DNA of 64,000 nucleotides from Avibacterium sp. 21-586. GTDB lineage: Bacteria; Pseudomonadota; Gammaproteobacteria; Enterobacterales; Pasteurellaceae. Under the pieces are notes generated by a model. That model was given only the letters and a program-made list of their open reading frames with translations, was not told the DNA's origin and did not search any database. Position numbers and translations under genes: made by a program. Positions 37,295 to 45,709 of the stretch are shown here, piece by piece (the stretch's first letter is position 1; every line of letters starts with the position of its first letter). Location of the stretch: NCBI RefSeq assembly GCF_026226775.1, contig NZ_JAKKOD010000001.1:1-64000 (forward strand), in the 5' to 3' direction.

Positions 37295-38104
37295 ATGTCA
37301 GAAAATCAATCCAGACTTACATCTTTTATTATTTGTTTTTTACCCCTATTATTCTTAATCTCAATAGATAGCTTTGCTCTTTATCTAGAAGGGATATCTA
37401 ATGCGATTTCTCATTTTAGCCTTGCCGTTTTTTGTGCTCAATTTCTTGTAGTTTTAGTATGCTATAAAGGTGAACTTTGTAATGGGCAGCGTTCTCGTTT
37501 AATTAATGTGAATAACTATTTCCTGATCTACTGGCTATTCTGGCTTATTATTAGTTTATTTTCTAATTATCATTATGTGCTTACAGATATGATTTGTTTG
37601 TGTGGAATAGGTTCTACGCTGGCGATTTATTTTCAATCTGGAGAGTATCAATCCCGTCGTTCAATTTTATTCTTTGCAATTTTATTTATTGCCTTAGGTC
37701 TTTTTGTTTGTGCATTTGTTTTTTGGCAATTACCTTGGGTTGCTTTATTATCTTATTCGCCATTTGTACAACTATTATTAGGAATTATTATGGCAAATCT
37801 CGTTTTGGTTATCAGTAATAGTCGACTACATATATTCATGTCGTTGTTGCCTTTGATGATGATAATTGGCTTGTTTTTAAGTAGTGTTTTTTCTGTACTA
37901 TTAATTTATTTAGCTATAAAAAATGAAGTTTTCTTTTCTAATCAATTAGCTTTACTCCTATATTTTTTATTGCATCTTGTATTAGTGATAATAATTGCGA
38001 TCCCTATTATGACTAAATCAAAATTTAGTTATCAAACACTCTTATTAGCATTTTTTATTACATTAAGTTTACCTGTTTGGGCCAATTTTTCCTTTCTACC
38101 ATAA
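37295..38104 (+). CDS. polytopic membrane protein of unknown function
   Basis: I do not recognise this 269-residue protein. It is strongly hydrophobic with about eight predicted transmembrane segments (near 8-28, 38-56, 74-92, 96-112, 122-146, 152-175, 183-208, 215-240 and a last one near 250-265), with few charged residues and no conserved catalytic motif. AGGAAGGACAC precedes the ATG, so expression is likely. The coding DNA is more AT-rich than its neighbours, which may mean rapid drift or transfer. It stands alone between purC and the TyrP-type gene. Confidence 0.7.
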   Translation: MSENQSRLTSFIICFLPLLFLISIDSFALYLEGISNAISHFSLAVFCAQFLVVLVCYKGELCNGQRSRLINVNNYFLIYWLFWLIISLFSNYHYVLTDMICLCGIGSTLAIYFQSGEYQSRRSILFFAILFIALGLFVCAFVFWQLPWVALLSYSPFVQLLLGIIMANLVLVISNSRLHIFMSLLPLMMIIGLFLSSVFSVLLIYLAIKNEVFFSNQLALLLYFLLHLVLVIIIAIPIMTKSKFSYQTLLLAFFITLSLPVWANFSFLP

Positions 38105-38150
38105 ATTAAAATATCTCTGATTATTAACGTGTAATATATTGACCAAAAAA

Positions 38151-38173
38151 AAGCCGATCTTAACAATCGGCTT
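38151..38173 (-). terminator. terminator of the TyrP-type gene
   Basis: AAGCCGAT (38151-38158) and ATCGGCTT (38166-38173), followed on the minus strand by eight T. It lies 22 bp beyond the transporter stop. Confidence 0.9.
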
Positions 38174-38194
38174 AAATCTATAACGTTATATGAA

Positions 38195-39406
38195 TTAACC
38201 TATCACTTGTGGCAAGTAACCCGCTTGAATTAAAAATGGTACATTCATAATTAATATACCTAATAACAGTGCGATGAGTAAGCCTACATTTCCTCCAATT
38301 ACACGATATGGCATATCAGGATAACGTTTTCTTGCAAGCCATACCATACCTACTGGTAATACCAATCCATAGAAAGTAAACATTTGACCAGCATATCCAA
38401 GTGCAGCAATAAAACCATCAGGGTAAAATAGTGCGAATGCTAGAGGCGGGCCAAAAGTGAGTAACCCCAGCTGGATACGATTAGCTTTAATATTTATGCG
38501 AGTTAATAGATCATCTAGACAATCGAATAAAGATAATGCGACACCTAAGAAAGAGGTAACTAAGGCAAGGGTAGAGAATGTTCTAACTGCACCACTGATT
38601 AATGAACTATCTGTTGCTTGGAAAGTAGCATTGACTAAGCCATTAAGTGTTGGATCGGTATTGATGATTTGTACAAACTCTGATTGAGGAAAAACGCCAT
38701 GTGTTGCCATCTGCCATAAAATGTAAGCAATCAATGGGATAGCTGTACCACCGATAATAGCAATACGTAAACGACGAATATCTCCATCTAAGTATTTATT
38801 AATACTTGGGATAATAACATGAAAGCCAAATGACGTGAAAAATACAGGGCTTGCAGAGATAATCAAGAAATCTTTCAACGGCATTGCAAGTAAGTGATCT
38901 GTGGTCACTAATGGCAACATCATGCCTAAAACAAGGACGAAAGCGAATAACTTAATGATAAATAACAGTCTTGTTAATGCATCTACAGCGCCTGTACTAA
39001 TGACAATGAAGATACCTAAAATCACCGTGAATAAGACAATTGATATAGCGGTAGCGTGATCACCTAAAAATGGTAGTACTCCTGCGAGTAATGAGCCCCC
39101 CCCTGTTACATAGGCGGAAAGAATGGCATACATAAAAATCACAAGAGACAGTGTGGCAAGTATTCGTCCTGTGATTCCGAAATATTGTTCTGCCAGTGTT
39201 GCAATACCCGCATCTTTGCGTTCTGCTTTTTGATAGACCTCAACAAACAATAGAGCACTATAAGAAAGCAAAATCCAAAGGATAAATAATAATGTAAGCG
39301 TGTAACTGAACCCCATTTCTGCAGATGTGAGAGGCATAGCCAGCATACCTGCACCTATTGTCGTTCCAGCAACAAGCAAGGCACTTCCAAATGTTTTGTT
39401 TTTCAT
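38195..39406 (-). CDS. tyrP: tyrosine/aromatic amino-acid permease, TyrP type
   Basis: A 403-residue inner-membrane permease of the HAAAP family with about 11 helices. The N-terminal KTFGSALLVAGTTIGAGMLA (about 4-23) is the family's unwound-helix substrate site, and SFGFHVIIPSI (about 192-202) is also typical. E. coli TyrP (403 residues) imports tyrosine with protons; Mtr and TnaB paralogues carry tryptophan, so tyrosine is the best guess rather than proven. AGGAAAACATT precedes the ATG. Confidence 0.85.
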   Translation of the reverse strand: MKNKTFGSALLVAGTTIGAGMLAMPLTSAEMGFSYTLTLLFILWILLSYSALLFVEVYQKAERKDAGIATLAEQYFGITGRILATLSLVIFMYAILSAYVTGGGSLLAGVLPFLGDHATAISIVLFTVILGIFIVISTGAVDALTRLLFIIKLFAFVLVLGMMLPLVTTDHLLAMPLKDFLIISASPVFFTSFGFHVIIPSINKYLDGDIRRLRIAIIGGTAIPLIAYILWQMATHGVFPQSEFVQIINTDPTLNGLVNATFQATDSSLISGAVRTFSTLALVTSFLGVALSLFDCLDDLLTRINIKANRIQLGLLTFGPPLAFALFYPDGFIAALGYAGQMFTFYGLVLPVGMVWLARKRYPDMPYRVIGGNVGLLIALLLGILIMNVPFLIQAGYLPQVIG

Positions 39407-39639
39407 AATGTTTTCCTAGCTAAAATAAAAGGTGAGTAGATTTTACCGCACTTTTTTATAAATGTAATCATATTTTTACAGGGTGTTTTTATTTGTTTAC
39501 AAAATATATTTAGGGTAACTTAATGAAGCAATCATCAGAAAAAAAGAGTATAACTATTCCCGATAAAATCCGCCTAATCTCTCTTTTTCTGTGATAAAAT
39601 CCGTGCCTATTTAGGATAATATCAACCATAGGATAGATT

Positions 39640-40113
39640 ATGAAAATATTAGAAGGCGTGATTGCTGCACCAAATGCTAAAGTTGCAGTGGTGATTGCTC
39701 GTTTTAACAGCTTTATTAATGAAAGCTTATTAGAAGGTGCGTTAGATGCCTTAAAACGTGTTGGGCAAGTCAAAGATGAAAACATCACCTTAGTACGCGC
39801 ACCAGGGGCATATGAATTGCCATTAGTAGCGCGCCGTTTAGCGGAAAGCAAAAAATATGATGCGATTGTGGCATTAGGCACAGTGATTCGTGGTGGAACA
39901 GCGCATTTTGAATATGTGGCAGGTGAAGCAAGCAGTGGCTTAGGTCAAGTGGCAATGCAAGCGGAAATCCCAGTGGCATTTGGCGTACTAACCACTGAAA
40001 ATATTGAACAAGCCATTGAACGCGCAGGCACAAAAGCGGGCAATAAAGGCGCAGAAGCAGCATTAGTCGCTTTAGAAATGATCAACTTATTAGCACAAAT
40101 TGATAACGTATAA
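39640..40113 (+). CDS. ribH: 6,7-dimethyl-8-ribityllumazine synthase
   Basis: The penultimate riboflavin step. The 157-residue product has the substrate-binding segments [19 protein letters not shown] (about 18-36), [11 protein letters not shown] (about 52-62) and [17 protein letters not shown] (about 79-95), including the catalytic His. No FMN riboswitch is seen in the 230 bp upstream. nusB starts in its stop codon (TAATG). Confidence 0.96.
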   Translation: MKILEGVIAAPNAKVAVVIARFNSFINESLLEGALDALKRVGQVKDENITLVRAPGAYELPLVARRLAESKKYDAIVALGTVIRGGTAHFEYVAGEASSGLGQVAMQAEIPVAFGVLTTENIEQAIERAGTKAGNKGAEAALVALEMINLLAQIDNV

Positions 40114-40556
40114 TGGCTGAACTTGCAATGAACGATAAAGTAAAGAAACCAAGCCAGCGCCGCCGTGCTAGAGAATGTGCGGTGCAAGCCCTTTATTCTT
40201 GGTATGTGTCGCAAAATCCCATTGAAGAAGTGGAATTAGCGTTTATTACCGAACAGGATATGCAAGGCGTCGATATCCCTTATTTCCGTAAATTATTGCG
40301 TCAAACGGCAGAAAATATAGATGCAGTAGAAGCGACTATGACTCCTTATTTGGATCGTCGCCTTGAGGAATTAGATCCTATCGAGCGTGCGATTTTACGT
40401 TTAGCGGTGTATGAGCTGAAATTCGAGCTAGACGTGCCTTATAAAGTGGTCATTAATGAAGCTATTGAAGTGGCAAAAGTATTCGGGGCAGATGACAGCC
40501 ACCGTTATGTGAATGGTGTATTAGATAAAGTTGCACCTGCATTATCGCGTAAATAA
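40113..40556 (+). CDS. nusB: transcription antitermination factor NusB
   Basis: NusB with S10 (NusE) binds boxA RNA in rRNA antitermination. The 147 residues include [15 protein letters not shown] (about 14-28), [25 protein letters not shown] (two parts, about 74-98) and [18 protein letters not shown] (about 126-143), all typical. It overlaps ribH by one base, so coupling is likely. Confidence 0.96.
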   Translation: MAELAMNDKVKKPSQRRRARECAVQALYSWYVSQNPIEEVELAFITEQDMQGVDIPYFRKLLRQTAENIDAVEATMTPYLDRRLEELDPIERAILRLAVYELKFELDVPYKVVINEAIEVAKVFGADDSHRYVNGVLDKVAPALSRK

Positions 40557-40577
40557 TCATTTCAGGGAAGGAAGCCA

Positions 40578-41612
40578 ATGAGTGACGGCGAATTTGATTT
40601 AATTAAACGCTATTTTAATGCATCTAAGCGCCCTTCCCGTAAAGATGTGATTGTAGCGATTGGTGATGATTGTGCAATTACCGAACATCGGCAAAATCAA
40701 CGCATTGCTATTACAACGGATACAATGGTGGAAAATACCCATTTTCTGCCTTCCATTTCTCCTGCAGATTTAGCGTATAAAGCCGTAGCCACGAATTTAA
40801 GCGATCTAGCCGCAATGGGGGCTGAACCAGCCTGGTTTTCCCTTGCTTTGACCTTACCACATATTGATCACCAATGGCTGGAAGAATTTAGCCAAAGTTT
40901 TTTTGAGGTGCTAGATCACTACAATGTAGATCTGATTGGTGGCGATACGACCAAAGGTGCGTTACACGTCATTAGTATCACCGCACAAGGCATTATCCCC
41001 AAAGGAAAAGCATTATGTCGCCACAGTGCTAATGTGGGCGATTGGGTTTATGTGTCTGGTACGCTTGGCGATAGCGCGGGCGGATTGGCATTATTGCTGA
41101 ATTCTGAAGAAAGAAAAACAACTACGCAAACGCAAAGTGCGGTACAAAATGGTGCAGATTTTGAGCGTGATTACTTAATTCAACGCCACCTTCGCCCAAC
41201 ACCCCGAGTGTTGCTTGGCTTGGAATTAGCCGTGTCAGCCCTTGCCAGTTCTGCTATTGATATTTCAGATGGTTTGATTGCCGATCTGGGACATATTTTA
41301 GAACGTAGCCAATGTAGTGCGGTGATAAATTTGGATAAATTGCCGTTGTCCCATGCCTTGATTAACACGTTCGGGCGCGCTCAAGCAGAGCAGTTTGCCT
41401 TAACTGGCGGTGAAGATTATGAGCTATGTTTTACCGTGCCAGATCGTCAGCGCGAAAAACTAGATCAGCATTTAAAACACATTGGTGTGGATTATACTTG
41501 TATCGGACAGCTCCGTGCGTTACGCCAAAATGGCAAAAAACGCCTTGTTTTTCAACGTGATGGGCAAGAAGTGGACGTGGCACATACAGGCGGTTTCGAT
41601 CATTTCCAATAG
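40578..41612 (+). CDS. thiL: thiamine-monophosphate kinase
   Basis: ThiL phosphorylates thiamine monophosphate to the active diphosphate. The 344 residues begin SDGEFDLIKRYF; the IGDDCA and ATNLSDLAAMGAEP metal/ATP motifs lie at about 28-33 and 73-86, with GGDTTKG near 121-127 and SSAIDISDGLIADLGHILE near 225-243. An internal stretch near 173-185 includes an uptake signal in the coding sequence. The family order ribH-nusB-thiL-pgpA is kept. Confidence 0.96.
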   Translation: MSDGEFDLIKRYFNASKRPSRKDVIVAIGDDCAITEHRQNQRIAITTDTMVENTHFLPSISPADLAYKAVATNLSDLAAMGAEPAWFSLALTLPHIDHQWLEEFSQSFFEVLDHYNVDLIGGDTTKGALHVISITAQGIIPKGKALCRHSANVGDWVYVSGTLGDSAGGLALLLNSEERKTTTQTQSAVQNGADFERDYLIQRHLRPTPRVLLGLELAVSALASSAIDISDGLIADLGHILERSQCSAVINLDKLPLSHALINTFGRAQAEQFALTGGEDYELCFTVPDRQREKLDQHLKHIGVDYTCIGQLRALRQNGKKRLVFQRDGQEVDVAHTGGFDHFQ

Positions 41613-41619
41613 AAAAATT

Positions 41620-42132
41620 ATGCAAAATACAGCCCAACAAGATCCCCGTAGCCGACTTTCTTTAACCAATCCCGTGCATTTACTGGCAGTCGGGTTTGGT
41701 TCAGGTCTGCTTCGCCCCGCCCCCGGTACTTGGGGAAGTTTAGCCGCTACGCTAATTGGTGTGGCAATCTTGCAGATTATGCCATTAAAAATTTTCCTTT
41801 TTTTCACCGCACTTTGTTTTGTGGCTGGTTGCTTTATTTGCCAGAAAACCGCTGATGATATGGGCGTTCACGATCACGGTGCGATTGTGTGGGACGAATT
41901 TGTTGGCATTTTTATGGTGCTTGCGGTGTTGCCTGAAATTAACATAGTATGGTGTGCAATTGGTTTTGTGATATTTCGTCTTTTCGATATTTTGAAGCCT
42001 TATCCGATACGCTATTTCGATCGTAAATTGAAAAGTGGCTTTGGCATTATGATAGATGATGTGTTGGCGGCAATTTATAGCATCATCACGATTTATTTGT
42101 TGTTGTATGTTCTGTTAGAGGTTTTTTTGTAA
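41620..42132 (+). CDS. pgpA: phosphatidylglycerophosphatase A
   Basis: PgpA dephosphorylates phosphatidylglycerophosphate to phosphatidylglycerol in the inner membrane. The ATG at 41620, 7 bp after thiL, gives 170 residues (172 in E. coli). GSGLLRPAPGTWGSL (about 27-41), HDHGAIVWDEFVG (about 83-95) and RLFDILKPYPIRYFD (about 118-132) are the family motifs. The frame opens earlier inside thiL but that part is not conserved. Its TAA overlaps the next ATG. Confidence 0.95.
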   Translation: MQNTAQQDPRSRLSLTNPVHLLAVGFGSGLLRPAPGTWGSLAATLIGVAILQIMPLKIFLFFTALCFVAGCFICQKTADDMGVHDHGAIVWDEFVGIFMVLAVLPEINIVWCAIGFVIFRLFDILKPYPIRYFDRKLKSGFGIMIDDVLAAIYSIITIYLLLYVLLEVFL

Positions 42133-42767
42133 TGTGGACAGTGTTATTTGTTAATTTTGTCGGCTTACTTAGCCCAGGCCCTGATTTTTTTTATGTCAGC
42201 CGCAAGGCAGCAAGCGAAAGTCATCGTAATGCTGTTGGCGGTGCATTAGGCATTGCATTAGGGATCTTATTTTGGTCAGCTGTGGTGATTTTTGGCTTAG
42301 CGTTGATTAACCGCACCAATAATTTAGTGCAATATATCATTATGTGCCTAGGTGGCAGCTATCTCGCTTACTGCGGAATCAAAATGCTACGCGTCACCCA
42401 AAATGCACAATTAAGCGATCCTAATCAACAAAAAATAAAACAAACCTCATTTTTAAGTGAAGTGATGAAAGGGTTATTCATCAATATCAGCAATGCCAAA
42501 GTGATCGTATTTTTCAGCAGTGTGCTGTCTGGTTTTATGACTAGTTTTTCTAACACAACAGAAATTGTACTTATCATTGTGCTTCTGGCCTTGGAAAGTT
42601 TTCTCTATTTTGTGCTGATTGGCTTTTTCTTTTCGCGCAAAATCGTGCGCGATTTTTACAACCGCTACAATCGTTATATTGACAATTTTGCCGGTTTAGT
42701 TTTCCTATTTTTCGGTGGTGAACTGATTTATTCAGGATTAACAACCATTATTGAACTCACCTCGTAA
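42132..42767 (+). CDS. LysE/RhtB-family amino-acid exporter
   Basis: A 211-residue inner-membrane protein with about six helices. The N-terminal GLLSPGPDFFYVSRKAASES (about 12-31) is the RhtB-family PGPD signature. Members export homoserine, threonine or other amino acids; the substrate is not visible. It overlaps pgpA by one base and is followed 12 bp later by dapB, so it may be co-transcribed with lysine/diaminopimelate biosynthesis. Confidence 0.88.
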   Translation: MWTVLFVNFVGLLSPGPDFFYVSRKAASESHRNAVGGALGIALGILFWSAVVIFGLALINRTNNLVQYIIMCLGGSYLAYCGIKMLRVTQNAQLSDPNQQKIKQTSFLSEVMKGLFINISNAKVIVFFSSVLSGFMTSFSNTTEIVLIIVLLALESFLYFVLIGFFFSRKIVRDFYNRYNRYIDNFAGLVFLFFGGELIYSGLTTIIELTS

Positions 42768-42776
42768 CAGGAGTAG

Positions 42777-43592
<816 letters not shown>

Positions 43593-43808
43593 GGTTTGTT
43601 GAATTAAAAGTACGGTGGGAATTTTTGGATTTTTAGAAAGTACAAAGAAAATTCCCTTATCTCAGCCACAGAGTGGTTGTGTTACCTAACTACCTATGGC
43701 TCGCAATGGGATGCTCACGCACTTTATTTGTATTTTTGCTTTTTAGCGGAATACAGTTGCTACGAGATATGAAGGTGTATCATAACTTCCCCGTGTAAAT
43801 TGCCTTTA

Positions 43809-43893
43809 TTTTTAACAAATTTTTAGAAAAGTAACGCCTGAACGCAGCGTTGCGAGTATGGGCTTACTTTTCGTTAAGAAAATTTGTTAAAAA
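43809..43893. repeat. large imperfect palindromic element
   Basis: The left arm TTTTTAACAAATTTT-TAG-AAAAGTAA (43809-43834) is matched by the right arm (43864-43893), which differs by a few inserted bases. The middle includes AACGC and GCGTT in opposite orientation. The size and nested symmetry suggest a small dispersed element or a structured RNA; I recall similar sequences in related genomes but cannot confirm this. Confidence 0.65.
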
Positions 43894-43933
43894 TGAAGAT
43901 AAGCAATTTAGTCGGGTGCTTTTTTCTTTGCCT

Positions 43934-43968
43934 ACTTTCTTTTGAGCAAGCAAAAGAAAGTAGGTCTC
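43934..43968. repeat. perfect 14-bp hairpin, part of the same repeat region
   Basis: CCTACTTTCTTTTG, a 7-base loop (AGCAAG region), then CAAAAGAAAGTAGG. It has no long T-run, so termination is not the obvious role. It directly follows the larger palindrome. Confidence 0.65.
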
Positions 43969-44070
43969 CAACGGCGAAACCCGTTATTTATCTCAAAGAA
44001 AAAAGCAATTTAACGCAGAAAAAAGAGAATTTTACTCAAATACTATTATCTCAATATCCCACTTTAAAAA

Positions 44071-44319
44071 ATGAAAATTACCCTATTAAAACAAAAAATC
44101 ATCCTTGAACACCATAATGAAATGCCCTTGCTCCAAAAATTAGAAATCAATGGCATTTATCCCGAATATCAGTGCCGTTCAGGGTATTGCGGTGCTTGTC
44201 GTACAAAAATAAAAAAGGGTAAAGTCCGCTATAATGAGTCCCCACTTGCTTTTGTGAATGATAATGAAGTGCTACTTTGCTGCTGCCAAGTGGAAAGTGA
44301 TTTGGAGTTGGAGTTATGA
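44071..44319 (+). CDS. yfaE: 2Fe-2S ferredoxin YfaE
   Basis: YfaE reduces and maintains the di-iron/tyrosyl-radical cofactor of ribonucleotide reductase NrdB. The 82-residue ferredoxin (84 in E. coli) has the plant-type cluster motif CRSGYCGAC (Cys35, 40, 43) and the fourth Cys in LLCC near 69-70. In E. coli it follows nrdB in the same operon. Here it is on the opposite strand and converges on nrdB, so it must have its own promoter, perhaps within the repeat-rich gap. Confidence 0.92.
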   Translation: MKITLLKQKIILEHHNEMPLLQKLEINGIYPEYQCRSGYCGACRTKIKKGKVRYNESPLAFVNDNEVLLCCCQVESDLELEL

Positions 44320-44375
44320 GGTGGGGACTTTTTACAAACTTAAAGTGTAATTTAAAAAACAAAGAAAAAAATAAT

Positions 44376-44401
44376 CGCACTTTTAGTTATTTAAAAGTGC
44401 G
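44376..44401. terminator. hairpin between yfaE and nrdB
   Basis: CGCACTTTT (44376-44384) and AAAAGTGCG (44393-44401), an inverted pair of uptake-signal cores (the left one lacks the first bases). It lies between the two convergent genes. Confidence 0.7.
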
Positions 44402-44423
44402 GTCAGAATTTTCCATAAATTTC

Positions 44424-45554
44424 TTACAGATCAAAATCCCCAAAATCGCTGGTATCAACTTTAGAGTCAATTTGACCTACAAGATAAGAACTTACTTCCA
44501 CTTCTTGTGGAGCGACTTGTACATTGTCAGACACCAACCAGGCGTTGATCCAAGGGATTGGGTTTGAGCGTGCTTCAAATGGCAATGGTAAGCCGACTGC
44601 TTGCATACGGATATTAGTGATGTATTCCACATATTGTACCAAAATGTCTTTATTTAGGCCGATCATTGAGCCGTCTTTAAATAAATAATCAGCCCATTCT
44701 TTTTCTTGTTCTGCTGCGGCTAAGAACAGATCATAGGCTTCTTGTTTGCATTCTTCAGCGATTTCAGCCATTTCAGGATCATCTTGTCCTGCTGCCATAA
44801 TGTTTAGAATGTGCTGAGTGCCAGTTAAATGCAAGGCTTCATCGCGGGCGATAAATTTGATGATTTTCGCGTTACCTTCCATGAGTTTACGTTCAGCAAA
44901 GGCGAAAGAGCAGGCGAAAGACACATAGAAACGAATCGCTTCTAAGGCATTTACGCTCATTAAGCAAAGGTAAAGTTGTTTTTTCAGATTGCGCAGGGTG
45001 ACTACGCATTCTTTGCCGTCTACGGTGTAAGTGCCTTCACCATAAAGGTTGTACAGTTGGCTGTCTCGGATTAAATCATCATAATAGGCGGAAATATCTT
45101 TTGCACGTTTGATGATTTCTTCGTTGGTAACAATATCATCAAAAACAATTGAGGGATCATTGACGATATTACGAATAATATGCGTATAGGAACGGCTGTG
45201 AATGGTTTCAGAGAATGTCCACGTTTCGATCCAAGTTTCGAGTTCAGGAATCGAAACGAGCGGTAATAAGGCAACATTTGGGCTACGACCTTGAATGGAA
45301 TCAAGTAGAGTTTGATATTTTAAGTTACTGATAAAAATATGTTTTTCGTGTTCGGGCAGGGCAGCGTAGTCAATGCGATCTTGTGATACGTCGACTTCTT
45401 CAGGACGCCAGAAGAACGAAAGTTGTTTTTCAATCAGTTTTTCAAAGGTTTCATATTTTTGTTGATCGTAACGTGCAACGTTTACATTTTGCCCGAAGAA
45501 CATTGGTTCTTTAAGCTGATCGTTTTTGGTTTGTGAGAAAGTGGTATATGCCAT
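44424..45554 (-). CDS. nrdB: ribonucleoside-diphosphate reductase, beta subunit (class Ia)
   Basis: NrdB holds the di-iron/tyrosyl radical for ribonucleotide reduction. It has 376 residues, as in E. coli. Iron ligands lie in [11 protein letters not shown] (about 50-60), [14 protein letters not shown] (about 111-124, with Tyr122-type radical tyrosine) and [16 protein letters not shown] (about 235-250). The C-terminal tail ending SDFGDFDL docks on NrdA. It follows nrdA on the same strand after about 155 bp with an uptake-signal hairpin. Confidence 0.97.
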   Translation of the reverse strand: MAYTTFSQTKNDQLKEPMFFGQNVNVARYDQQKYETFEKLIEKQLSFFWRPEEVDVSQDRIDYAALPEHEKHIFISNLKYQTLLDSIQGRSPNVALLPLVSIPELETWIETWTFSETIHSRSYTHIIRNIVNDPSIVFDDIVTNEEIIKRAKDISAYYDDLIRDSQLYNLYGEGTYTVDGKECVVTLRNLKKQLYLCLMSVNALEAIRFYVSFACSFAFAERKLMEGNAKIIKFIARDEALHLTGTQHILNIMAAGQDDPEMAEIAEECKQEAYDLFLAAAEQEKEWADYLFKDGSMIGLNKDILVQYVEYITNIRMQAVGLPLPFEARSNPIPWINAWLVSDNVQVAPQEVEVSSYLVGQIDSKVDTSDFGDFDL

Positions 45555-45658
45555 AATTATTCCTTAAAATGTTACTAAAATAAGACGTATTCTGGCGAAA
45601 AATACGATTTATTTTATTAATTTGCTGAGATTTAGAAAGATTTATTAGGGTTTTAACA

Positions 45659-45698
45659 AAAGTGCGGTAGAAATTTAGTCAATTTTTTACCGCACTTT
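45659..45698 (-). terminator. uptake-signal hairpin between nrdA and nrdB
   Basis: AAAGTGCGGT (45659-45668) and ACCGCACTTT (45689-45698), an inverted uptake-signal pair starting 11 bp after the nrdA stop. It could reduce read-through from nrdA into nrdB. Confidence 0.6.
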
Positions 45699-45709
45699 GT
45701 ATTCGTTAA

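Larger units (their letters stand above)
43593..44070. other. repeat-rich gap between dapB and yfaE
   Basis: About 480 bp without a convincing gene. It contains a large imperfect inverted repeat (43809-43893) and a second perfect hairpin (43934-43968), and on its right it runs into yfaE. A 74-codon open frame at 43884-44108 crosses both repeat and yfaE start and looks spurious. Confidence 0.7.

Noticed and set aside
39407-39639. FMN riboswitch before ribH
   Set aside because: None of the conserved RFN-element segments is visible in the 230-bp gap.
39510-39881. 123-codon minus-strand frame over the start of ribH
   Set aside because: Antisense shadow of ribH and its upstream region with no coding features.
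43884-44108. 74-codon plus-strand frame (MLKMKISNLVG...) before yfaE
   Set aside because: It translates the inverted-repeat element, overlaps the yfaE start in another frame and lacks a credible ribosome site. Probably a by-product of the repeat.
44316-44567. 83-codon plus-strand frame after yfaE
   Set aside because: It crosses the yfaE-nrdB hairpin and the antisense 3' end of nrdB; no homology pattern.
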